Source of the DNA: Zoogloea sp.
GTDB taxonomy: Bacteria > Pseudomonadota > Gammaproteobacteria > Burkholderiales > Rhodocyclaceae
Direction of reading: 5' to 3'
Length of the DNA stretch: 48,762 nt
Assembly (NCBI GenBank): GCA_016720685.1
Contig: JADKKC010000036.1
Span: 1 to 48,762, forward strand
A program made the translations under genes and the position numbers. The notes below the pieces were generated by a model that had not been told where the DNA came from, searched no databases, and was given only the letters and a program-made list of their open reading frames with translations. Of this stretch, positions 34,402 through 41,128 are shown in pieces; positions within the stretch are counted from its first letter, which is position 1, and each line of letters starts with the position of its first letter.

Positions 34402-35088
34402 ATGGATTTGAAAGCCTATCGCGATATCGCCTGGAACGGGATCTGGAAGCAGAACACCGGGGTCGTGCAGATCCTCGGCCTGTGCCCCATCCTCGCCATC
34501 AGCACCAGCATCGTCAACGCGGTCAGCCTCGGCCTCGCCACCATTCTGGTCATGGCCATGTCCAACCTGGTGATTGCCGCGCTGCGCAACTTCATCCCCT
34601 ACGAAATCCGCATTCCGGTGTTCATCCTGATCATCGCCGCGCTCACCACCGTTGTTGACCTGGCCTTCAACGCCTATCTCCACGAGCTCTACCTGGTGCT
34701 CGGCATCTTCATTCCGCTGATCGTCACCAACTGCATCGTGCTCGCCCGTGTCGAAGCCTTCGCCGCCAAGAACGAACCCATCGGCTCGACCATCGACGGC
34801 ATCGCCATGGGCATCGGCCTCACGCTGGTGCTCGCCGTACTGGGCGCCATCCGCGAACTCATCGGCAGCGGCACCTTGCTGTCGGGCATCGAAATGCTCT
34901 TCCCCGGCGCCGAGGCCATTCACGTGTTCGGCGACGACTACCCCGGCTTCCTGATCGCCATCCTGCCGCCGGGCGCCTTCTTCGCCCTGGGCTGCCTGAT
35001 CGCCGGCCGCAACTGGCTGGAAGCCCGCAAGCTGGCCCGCGCCCGGATGAATCCGCCGGCCATCACCGATACGCCGGCCGAAGCCTGA
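34402..35088 (+). CDS. rnfE: Rnf/Rsx complex membrane subunit E
   Basis: 228 residues with six membrane segments. It is homologous to RnfA and inserted in the opposite orientation; VQILGLCPILAIS carries the cluster Cys. The C-terminus is a short charged tail. It completes the six-gene rnf set and is followed 9 bases later by nth, the usual proteobacterial order. Confidence 0.96.
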   Translation: MDLKAYRDIAWNGIWKQNTGVVQILGLCPILAISTSIVNAVSLGLATILVMAMSNLVIAALRNFIPYEIRIPVFILIIAALTTVVDLAFNAYLHELYLVLGIFIPLIVTNCIVLARVEAFAAKNEPIGSTIDGIAMGIGLTLVLAVLGAIRELIGSGTLLSGIEMLFPGAEAIHVFGDDYPGFLIAILPPGAFFALGCLIAGRNWLEARKLARARMNPPAITDTPAEA

Positions 35089-35097
35089 TCCACCGAC

Positions 35098-35739
35098 ATG
35101 CCTGACATGCGCCTCGCGGCGGTCGCCGAAGTCTTCCGCCGCCTGCGGGACGCCAACCCGACGCCCACCACCGAGCTGGAATTCGCCTCGCCCTTCCAGT
35201 TGCTGGTGGCCGTCGTGCTCTCGGCCCAGGCCACCGACAAGGGCGTGAACATCGCCACCCGCAAGCTCTTTGCCCTCGCGCCCACGCCCGAGGCCATGGC
35301 AGATCTCGGCGAAGCGGGCATTGCCGAGCACATCAAGACCATCGGCCTGTTCCGCAACAAAGCCAAAAATACCGCGCTGCTCTCGCGGCAGCTGCTCGAG
35401 CGCCACGCCGGCGAAGTGCCCAACGACCGCGAAGCCCTCGAAGCCCTGCCCGGGGTTGGCCGCAAAACGGCCAATGTCGTGCTCAACACCATTTTCGGCG
35501 AACCGACGATGGCCGTGGATACCCACATTTTCCGGCTGGCCAACCGCACCGGCCTCGCCCCCGGCAAGGACGTGCTCGAAGTCGAAAAACGCCTGCTGCG
35601 CCGCATCCCCAAGGAATACCTGCGCGACGCCCACCACTGGCTCATCCTCCACGGCCGCTACGTCTGCACCGCCCGCAAACCCCGGTGCGGCGAATGCATC
35701 ATCCGCGACCTCTGCCTCAACCGCGACAAGACGGAATAA
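35098..35739 (+). CDS. nth: Endonuclease III
   Basis: 213 residues. It is a DNA glycosylase/AP lyase for oxidised pyrimidines. The helix-hairpin-helix LPGVGRKTANVV contains the catalytic Lys123, and VDTHIFR the Asp141. The 4Fe-4S loop is complete: Cys190, Cys197, Cys200 and Cys206 (C-x6-C-x2-C-x5-C). Co-location with rnf is conserved and may reflect the cluster's redox state, though this is unproven. The ATG at 35098 is used; a second one three codons on is possible. Confidence 0.97.
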   Translation: MPDMRLAAVAEVFRRLRDANPTPTTELEFASPFQLLVAVVLSAQATDKGVNIATRKLFALAPTPEAMADLGEAGIAEHIKTIGLFRNKAKNTALLSRQLLERHAGEVPNDREALEALPGVGRKTANVVLNTIFGEPTMAVDTHIFRLANRTGLAPGKDVLEVEKRLLRRIPKEYLRDAHHWLILHGRYVCTARKPRCGECIIRDLCLNRDKTE

Positions 35740-35745
35740 AACCCC

Positions 35746-36174
35746 ATGTTCGATCCCTCCCGAGACCAGGCCCGCCAGTTTTTCGTTGAATCCTGGCGCA
35801 AGCACAAGAGCCGTGAAGTGCTGACCCAGCTCGAGATCATCGCCTCCGATCTCGTCGCCCACCACCCGGAATACCAGCCGCTGCTGGAAGACCCCGACGC
35901 CGTGCAAAAAGATTTCAGCCCCGAAGACGGGCAGGTGAACCCTTTCCTGCACCTTTCGCTGCACCTGGCCATCGAGGAACAACTCTCCATCAACCAGCCC
36001 CCCGGCATCCGCGAAGCCTTCGAGCAATGCCAGGCCAAACGCGGCGACCGCCACGCCGCCCTGCACGACGTGCTCGAAGCCCTCGGCGAAACCATCTGGC
36101 GCGCCCAGCGCGACAAGGCGCCCCTGGACGGGCGGGAATACGTGGAAGCGGTGAGGAAGCGGGCCGGAACGTAA
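35746..36174 (+). CDS. DUF1841 family protein
   Basis: 142 residues, soluble. Family marks are MFDPSRDQARQFF at the start and NPFLHLSLHLAIEEQLSINQPPGI, a His-rich helix pair that could bind a metal. Function is unknown. It commonly follows nth in betaproteobacteria, as here (6 bases apart), so it probably ends the rnf-nth transcript. Confidence 0.9.
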   Translation: MFDPSRDQARQFFVESWRKHKSREVLTQLEIIASDLVAHHPEYQPLLEDPDAVQKDFSPEDGQVNPFLHLSLHLAIEEQLSINQPPGIREAFEQCQAKRGDRHAALHDVLEALGETIWRAQRDKAPLDGREYVEAVRKRAGT

Positions 36175-36255
36175 AACGGGGCTTGCGCCTTCCCGCCGGC
36201 GAAAGGCGCCGCGCCACACGCCCCTTTCCACCCCCATGAATTAGCTTCGCGATTT

Positions 36256-36266
36256 TTCTTGGTTCG
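36256..36266 (+). promoter_or_regulatory. TTCTTGGTTCG motif before the sulfate-binding gene
   Basis: The same 11-mer occurs at 38231-38241 before the encapsulin operon and nowhere else that I noticed. Upstream lies ATGAAT at 36236-36241. TTGGTT could act as a -35 box with TACCTA 17 bases on. Both targets are sulfur genes, so CysB-type control is a fair guess. Confidence 0.5.
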
Positions 36267-36324
36267 ATCCGCGGCCTGTCATACCTAGACTTGCCCCATC
36301 GAATGCCATTCCAGGAAAAATCCC

Positions 36325-37332
36325 ATGCCGCTCCGACGCATCACCCAGAAGCTGTTCGCCACCCTCCTCGCCATCGGCTTCGTCGGCACGGCCCAGGCGC
36401 AGGTCAGCCTTCTCAACGTTTCCTACGACCCGACCCGCGAGCTCTACCAGGATTTCAACGCGTCCTTCGCCAAATACTGGAAGAACAAGACCAACGAGAC
36501 GGTCACCATCAAGCAATCCCACGGCGGATCGGGCAAGCAGGCGCGCTCGGTGATCGACGGGCTTGAAGCCGATGTCGTCACCCTGGCCCTGGCCTACGAC
36601 GTGGATGCGCTCGCCGACAAGAGCCGGCTGATTCCCGCCGACTGGCAAAAACGCCTTCCCCACAACGCCTCGCCCTACACCTCGACCATCGTGTTCCTGG
36701 TGCGCAAGGGCAACCCCAAAAAAATCCATGACTGGAACGACCTGGTCAGACCCGGCGTAGCCGTCATCACCCCCAACCCCAAGACCTCCGGCGGCGCCCG
36801 CTGGAACTACCTCGCGGCCTGGGGTTACGCGCTCAAGCAGCCGGGCGGCACCCAGGCCGGCGCCAGGGATTTCGTCAAAAAGCTGTTCGCCAACGTCAAG
36901 GTGCTGGATTCCGGCGCCCGCGGCTCGACCACCACCTTTGTCGAGCGCGGCATTGGCGACGTGCTGATCGCCTGGGAAAACGAAGCCTATCTGGCGCTCA
37001 AGGAGCTCGGCCCCGACAAGTTCGATCTCATCACGCCGTCGCTCTCCATCCTCGCCGAACCGCCGGTCAGCATTGTCGATAAGGTCGTCGACAAACGCGG
37101 CACCCGCAAGCTCGCAACCGCCTATCTCGAATATCTGTATTCCCCCGAAGGCCAGACCCTCGCCGGCGATAACTACTATCGCCCGCGTGACCCCAAAATC
37201 GCCGCCAAATACGCCAAGCAATTCGCGCCGGTGAAGCTCTTCACCATCGACGACGCCTTCGGCGGCTGGACCGCAGCCCAGAAGACCCACTTCGCCGATG
37301 GCGGCGTGTTCGACCAGATCAGCGCCAGGTAG
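36325..37332 (+). CDS. sbp: Sulfate/thiosulfate ABC transporter substrate-binding protein
   Basis: 335 residues. The signal peptide (MPLRRITQKLFATLLAIGFVGTAQA) directs it to the periplasm. Family marks are LLNVSYDPTRELYQDFN, QSHGGSGKQARSVIDGL, TPNPKTSGGARWNYLAAWGY and YLYSPEGQ. It captures sulfate or thiosulfate for a CysUWA importer. No cysU, cysW or cysA follows, so the permease is encoded elsewhere. It begins the sulfur gene region and shares a promoter motif with the operon at 38.3 kb. Confidence 0.95.
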   Translation: MPLRRITQKLFATLLAIGFVGTAQAQVSLLNVSYDPTRELYQDFNASFAKYWKNKTNETVTIKQSHGGSGKQARSVIDGLEADVVTLALAYDVDALADKSRLIPADWQKRLPHNASPYTSTIVFLVRKGNPKKIHDWNDLVRPGVAVITPNPKTSGGARWNYLAAWGYALKQPGGTQAGARDFVKKLFANVKVLDSGARGSTTTFVERGIGDVLIAWENEAYLALKELGPDKFDLITPSLSILAEPPVSIVDKVVDKRGTRKLATAYLEYLYSPEGQTLAGDNYYRPRDPKIAAKYAKQFAPVKLFTIDDAFGGWTAAQKTHFADGGVFDQISAR

Positions 37333-37401
37333 AACCCGCCTCCGCCGCGCACGCCCAAGAGGCCATCCCCACTCCTCCACACCTCTCGCCGCACACACGC
37401 C

Positions 37402-38085
37402 ATGCACCACACCACCCTCATCGTGCCCGGGCTCCACGGCAGCGGGCCGACACACTGGCAAAGCTGGATGGAACAGCAAGTGCCGGACGCCCGGCGCGTT
37501 ACCGGGATCGACTGGGAGCGGCCGGTGCTGGCCCGCTGGGCCAATGCCGTGCGCGATGCCATCGACCAGTCGCCCGGGCCGGTGTGGGTGGTTGCCCACA
37601 GCTTCGGCTGTCTCGCCTCGGTGGTCGCGGCGGCCGACCGCCTGCACCGCGTTGCCGGCCTCATGCTCATCGCCCCGGCCGATCCGGAGCGCTTCACCCC
37701 GCGCGGCCTGCGGGATGCCAACGCCCACCCGGACCAGGAAAGCACCGCCCGCTGGATTCCGCGCGAACCCCTCGGCGTGCCCAGCCTCGTCGTGGCCAGT
37801 ACCGACGATCCATGGGTACGCCTGTCGTCCGCGGCCTACTGGGCCGACTGCTGGGGCAGCCACCTGGAGCAGATCGGCGCAGCCGGCCACATCAACGTGG
37901 ATTCCGGCCACGGCCCCTGGCCCCGCGGGCTGGAACTCCTCCTGGCCCTGCAGGCGGCCGGCGACGACCTGCCGCTGGGCAGCATCCTTGAGCAGAAAAT
38001 CACCCGCCGGGGCCGCCATGGCGCCCTCGCCAGGCTGCGTCACCGCACGCGCAACGAAGCCCTGCTCTTCGACCCGCTCAACTGA
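37402..38085 (+). CDS. RBBP9/YdeN-type serine hydrolase
   Basis: 227 residues with an alpha/beta hydrolase fold. The N-terminal GLHGSGPTHWQSW is the signature of the RBBP9/YdeN family. The likely triad is Ser67 in AHSFGC, Asp136 in STDDPWV and His163 in AGHINVDSGHGPWP. A basic tail of about 40 residues follows the domain. The substrate is unknown. I recall homologues next to sulfate-uptake genes in other proteobacteria, which fits its place after sbp. It is followed by an intrinsic terminator. Confidence 0.88.
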   Translation: MHHTTLIVPGLHGSGPTHWQSWMEQQVPDARRVTGIDWERPVLARWANAVRDAIDQSPGPVWVVAHSFGCLASVVAAADRLHRVAGLMLIAPADPERFTPRGLRDANAHPDQESTARWIPREPLGVPSLVVASTDDPWVRLSSAAYWADCWGSHLEQIGAAGHINVDSGHGPWPRGLELLLALQAAGDDLPLGSILEQKITRRGRHGALARLRHRTRNEALLFDPLN

Positions 38086-38116
38086 TCGCCGCGGCACCCG
38101 CCCGGCCTGCGGCCCT

Positions 38117-38144
38117 GAAAGCGAAGCCAGCCGGCTTCGCTTTC
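38117..38144 (+). terminator. Intrinsic terminator after the RBBP9-like gene
   Basis: A perfect 12-bp stem (GAAAGCGAAGCC / GGCTTCGCTTTC) with an AGCC loop is followed by CGTGTTTTAT. It separates the sbp unit from the encapsulin operon. Confidence 0.85.
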
Positions 38145-38180
38145 GTGTTTTATGGCGGCCGATCAGCCGCGCCACACCCC

Positions 38181-38204
38181 TTCATAAACTGCATAGCTTA
38201 TGAA
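38181..38204. promoter_or_regulatory. Inverted repeat TTCATAA-N10-TTATGAA before the encapsulin operon
   Basis: Perfect 7-bp arms at 38181-38187 and 38198-38204, about 126 bases before the rhodanese start and 27 bases before the TTCTTGGTTCG motif. The size and symmetry suit a LysR-type regulator. A lone TTCATAA recurs at 40160-40166 before the shell gene. Confidence 0.55.
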
Positions 38205-38230
38205 TCACGCGATGAAATCCATTCAAATTC

Positions 38231-38241
38231 TTCTTGGTTCG
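38231..38241 (+). promoter_or_regulatory. TTCTTGGTTCG motif, second copy
   Basis: This is identical to 36256-36266. A possible -10 (TAATGT at 38261) lies downstream. ATGAAT to motif distance is 31 bases here and 20 at sbp, a difference of one helical turn. Confidence 0.5.
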
Positions 38242-38329
38242 CCCCCGCACAGCAGCCCGCTAATGTGTCTCCACCCGGACAGGACGTGCAGTCAAACGTC
38301 CAACAGCAAACCGCCAGTGGAGACCCACC

Positions 38330-38848
38330 ATGCTCGACACCCAGCACCGCGACCTCGCCTCGAACCAGCACCTGAGTGCCCAGGACGCCACCAGCCAGCC
38401 CGATGAGCTGGACACCCTGCTTGCAGCAGCCCGCGAACGCGCCCGCGCCGCAGGCCTTCCCTTCGCCGGTGGCGTAAGCCCGACCGAAGCCTGGGAGCTG
38501 GCCAGTGCCGGCTATGCCGTGCTGGTCGACGTGCGCACCAACGAAGAGCGCAAGTTTGTCGGCCACGTGCCCGACACCCTGCACGTGGCCTGGATGACCG
38601 GCACCGCCATGACGCGCAACCCGCGCTTCGTGAAGGAGCTTGAAGCCAAGGTCAGGAAAGACGCCGTGGTGCTCTTCCTGTGCCGCAGCGGCAAGCGCTC
38701 GGCTGCCGCCGCAGAAGCCGCAAGCAAGGCCGGCTTCGCCAACGCCTTCAACATTCTCGAAGGCTTCGAGGGCGATCTGGATGCCGACACCCGGCGGGGC
38801 AGCCTGGGCGGCTGGCGCTACCACGCCCTGCCCTGGATCCAGGACTGA
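38330..38848 (+). CDS. Rhodanese-like sulfurtransferase of the encapsulin operon
   Basis: 172 residues, cytoplasmic, with no signal. After a flexible N-terminus of about 45 residues a single rhodanese domain follows: GGVSPTEAWEL, VLVDVRTNEER, active Cys118 in CRSGKRS, and FNILEGFEGDLD. It would carry persulfide sulfur. Rhodanese genes are recurrent members of Family 2A encapsulin loci together with serine acetyltransferase and cysteine desulfurase, so it is probably part of that sulfur-handling set. It lies 4 bases before the acetyltransferase. Confidence 0.92.
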   Translation: MLDTQHRDLASNQHLSAQDATSQPDELDTLLAAARERARAAGLPFAGGVSPTEAWELASAGYAVLVDVRTNEERKFVGHVPDTLHVAWMTGTAMTRNPRFVKELEAKVRKDAVVLFLCRSGKRSAAAAEAASKAGFANAFNILEGFEGDLDADTRRGSLGGWRYHALPWIQD

Positions 38849-38852
38849 AACC

Positions 38853-39867
38853 ATGCTCCAGGCCAGCCGAAACCACTCCGACGCCACCACCGGCACCCGC
38901 CCGGCCAAGGTCGCCCCGCTGCACTCGCAAGCCCCCGCGCGCAATTCGTGGGATCTGGACAGCGTCGTCACCGGGCTGCGCGCCGTGCGCGAACGCTGGC
39001 GCCACGCCCAGCAGCGCCAGCGCGAATACGGCGGCCGCGAGCTGCCCTCCCGCGAAGCCCTGCGCCTCGTCGTCGACGGCCTGCGCGGCGCCCTCTTCCC
39101 GATGCGCCTCGGCCCGGCCGACCTGCGCCAGGAAAACGAGGATTTCTACGTCGGCCACACCCTCGACGCCGCACTCAACGGCCTGCGTGAGCAGGTGGCG
39201 CTGGAGCTCGACTACCAGCTGCGCCACGGCCACCCCGACATCGATGCCAGCCACGTGGCGTCCGAGCGCATCGTGCGTGATTTTGCCGCCGCCCTGCCGC
39301 GCATCCGCGAGCTGCTCGACAGCGATGTCGAAGCCGCCTACCACGGCGACCCGGCCGCCGGCAGCGTGGACGAAGTGGTGCTGTGCTACCCCGGCATCCT
39401 GGCCGTCATCCATCACCGCCTGGCCCACCAGCTGTATCGCCTCGGCGTGCCGCTGATCGCCCGCATCGTTTCCGAGCTGGCCCACTCGGCCACCGGCATC
39501 GACATCCACCCGGGCGCCGACATCGGCGAGAGCTTCTTCATCGACCACGGCACCGGCGTCGTGATTGGCGAAACCGCGGTGATCGGGCGCCGCGTGCGCC
39601 TCTACCAGGCCGTCACCCTCGGCGCCAAACGCTTTCCGGTGGGTGCCGACGGCAGCCTCGAAAAAGGCCTCGCCGCGCCACCCCATCGTCGAGGACGACG
39701 TGGTGATCTACGCCGGCGCCACCCTTCTCGGCCGCATCACCATCGGCCGCGGCTCCAGCATTGGCGGCAACGTGTGGCTCACCCACAGCGTCCCGCCGGG
39801 CAGCCAGGTTACCCAGGCCAGCACCCGGCAGCAGGCCCCGGCCAGCGGAGAACCCGTCGATGACTGA
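38853..39867 (+). CDS. cysE: Serine O-acetyltransferase (EpsC/SrpH type), one-base frameshift near 39671
   Basis: The N-terminal helical domain (DSVVTGLRAVRERW...ALRLVVDGLRGALFP) leads into the left-handed beta-helix with ELAHSATGIDIHPGADIGESFFIDHGTGVVIGE-type hexapeptides. At SLEKGL the frame slips; the other frame continues RHPIVEDDVVIYAGATLLGRITIGRG to a normal end at 39867. Removing one base (C at 39671) restores CTG CCG CGC CAC. The enzyme makes O-acetylserine, the acceptor for sulfide in cysteine synthesis. SrpH in Synechococcus sits in the same kind of locus. The stop overlaps the XRE start. Confidence 0.92.
39671..39671 (+). other. Likely extra base causing the acetyltransferase frameshift
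   Basis: Deleting this C turns GGC CTC GCC GCG into GGC CTG CCG CGC and joins KGL to PRHPIVEDD, the normal family sequence. The exact base within the run is uncertain. Confidence 0.75.
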
Positions 39868-40102
39868 GCTTTCGCGCAGCTTCGGCAACGCCGTACGCCA
39901 GGTTCGCGAAGAACGGGGCTGGTCGCAGGAGCGCCTCGCCGAGCACGCCGACCTCAACCGCAGCTATATCGGCGATCTCGAGCGCGGCCGGGCCATGCCC
40001 TCGCTGGCCACGCTGACCAAGCTCGCCGCGGCCCTCGGCCTGCAACCCTCGGCGCTGGTCGCCCGCTTCGAGACCGCCGGCACCGGCCAGGCACGCACTT
40101 GA
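39860..40102 (+). CDS. Small XRE-family helix-turn-helix regulator in the encapsulin operon
   Basis: 80 residues, almost entirely a Cro/C1-type helix-turn-helix (GNAVRQVREERGWSQERLAEHADLNRSYIGDLERGRAMPSLATL from about residue 9 to 53). There is no sensor domain. The ATG overlaps the acetyltransferase stop by 8 bases, so it is coupled to it. Its stop abuts a perfect 12-bp palindrome at 40103-40114, which could be its operator and would allow separate control of the shell and desulfurase genes. Confidence 0.92.
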   Translation: MTELSRSFGNAVRQVREERGWSQERLAEHADLNRSYIGDLERGRAMPSLATLTKLAAALGLQPSALVARFETAGTGQART

Positions 40103-40114
40103 CGGCTATAGCCG
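40103..40114. promoter_or_regulatory. Perfect palindrome CGGCTATAGCCG before the encapsulin gene
   Basis: The 12-bp dyad starts on the base after the XRE stop, 85 bases before the shell gene start. TATAGC could also serve as part of a promoter. A T-rich stretch with TTCATAA follows at 40145-40166. Confidence 0.5.
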
Positions 40115-40198
40115 GTTGAAATTGATGCACCGCACAACCAGAATCCTTTATCTGATTTTTTCATAAGCTTTCCACCCACAGGAATAAGGAGCCCATCC

Positions 40199-41128
40199 AT
40201 GTCCGATCACCACGACGTTCCCACAGCCCTTGGCGATAACGCCGCGCGGCAACTGGCCAATGCCACCAAAACCGTTCCCCAGCTGTCCACCATCTCGCCG
40301 CGCTGGCTGGTGCACCTGCTGCAATGGTTGCCGGTCGAAGCCGGTATCTACCGCCTCAACAAGGTCAAGAACCCCCGCGACGTGCGCGTTGCCTGCTCCC
40401 AGCGCGACGAGTCCGAACTGCCGCAAACCTTCGTCGACTACGACGAAGCCCCCCGCGAGTACTTCCTCAACGCCGTCACCACCATCCTCGACGTGCACAC
40501 CCGCGTCTCCGATCTGTACAGCAGCCCCCACGACCAGATCAAGGAGCAACTGCGCCTCACCGTCGAGACGATCAAGGAGCGCCAGGAATCCGAACTCATC
40601 AACAACCCCGACTACGGCCTCCTGGCCAATGTCACCGATGAGCAGCGCATTTCCACCCTGACCGGCGCCCCCACCCCGGACGACCTCGACGACCTGATCA
40701 CCAAGGTCTGGAAGGAACCCGGCTTCTTCCTGACCCACCCGCTGGCCATCGCCGCCTTTGGCCGTGAATGCACCCGCCGCGGCGTGCCGCCTCCCACCGT
40801 CAGCCTGTTCGGCGCCCAGTTCCTCACCTGGCGCGGCATCCCGCTGATCCCGTCGGACAAGGTTCCGGTTGAAGACGGCAAAACCAAGATCATCCTGCTG
40901 CGCACCGGCGACAAGCGCCAGGGCGTGGTCGGCCTCTTCCAGCCGGGCCTGCCGGGCGAACAAAGCCCCGGCCTGTCGGTGCGCTTCATGGGCATCAACC
41001 GTAATGCCATTGCGTCCTACCTGATTTCCCTGTATTGCTCGCTGGCCGTGCTGACCGAAGATGCACTGGCTGTCCTCGATGATGTGGAGATCGGCAAGTA
41101 CCATGACTATCCCGACACCTACAAGTGA
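40199..41128 (+). CDS. Family 2A encapsulin shell protein (SrpI type)
   Basis: 309 residues, preceded by an AAGGAG ribosome site. I recognise the HK97-fold encapsulin of Family 2A: ATKTVPQLSTISPRWLVHLLQWLPVEAGIYRLNKV at the N-terminus, then GLLANVTDEQRISTLTGAPTPDDLDDLITKVWKEPGFFLTHP-type sequence, VSLFGAQFLTWRGIPLIPSDKVP and the final YLISLYCSLAVLTEDALAVL. There is no cyclic-nucleotide-binding insertion, which separates it from Family 2B. Sixty copies should form a cage of about 25 nm that houses the cysteine desulfurase encoded next. The two genes overlap by 26 bases. Confidence 0.93.
   Translation: MSDHHDVPTALGDNAARQLANATKTVPQLSTISPRWLVHLLQWLPVEAGIYRLNKVKNPRDVRVACSQRDESELPQTFVDYDEAPREYFLNAVTTILDVHTRVSDLYSSPHDQIKEQLRLTVETIKERQESELINNPDYGLLANVTDEQRISTLTGAPTPDDLDDLITKVWKEPGFFLTHPLAIAAFGRECTRRGVPPPTVSLFGAQFLTWRGIPLIPSDKVPVEDGKTKIILLRTGDKRQGVVGLFQPGLPGEQSPGLSVRFMGINRNAIASYLISLYCSLAVLTEDALAVLDDVEIGKYHDYPDTYK

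Noticed and set aside
34330..36237. 635-codon minus-strand frame opposite rnfE, nth and DUF1841
   Set aside because: All three plus-strand genes are certain, so this is a high-GC shadow.
36259..36275. GGTTCGATCC resembling a tRNA T-arm
   Set aside because: No acceptor stem, anticodon arm or CCA end can be built around it; it belongs to the shared promoter motif.
40199..41128. Phage capsid from a prophage
   Set aside because: The HK97 fold could suggest it, but there are no other phage genes and the neighbours are sulfur-metabolism genes of known encapsulin loci.
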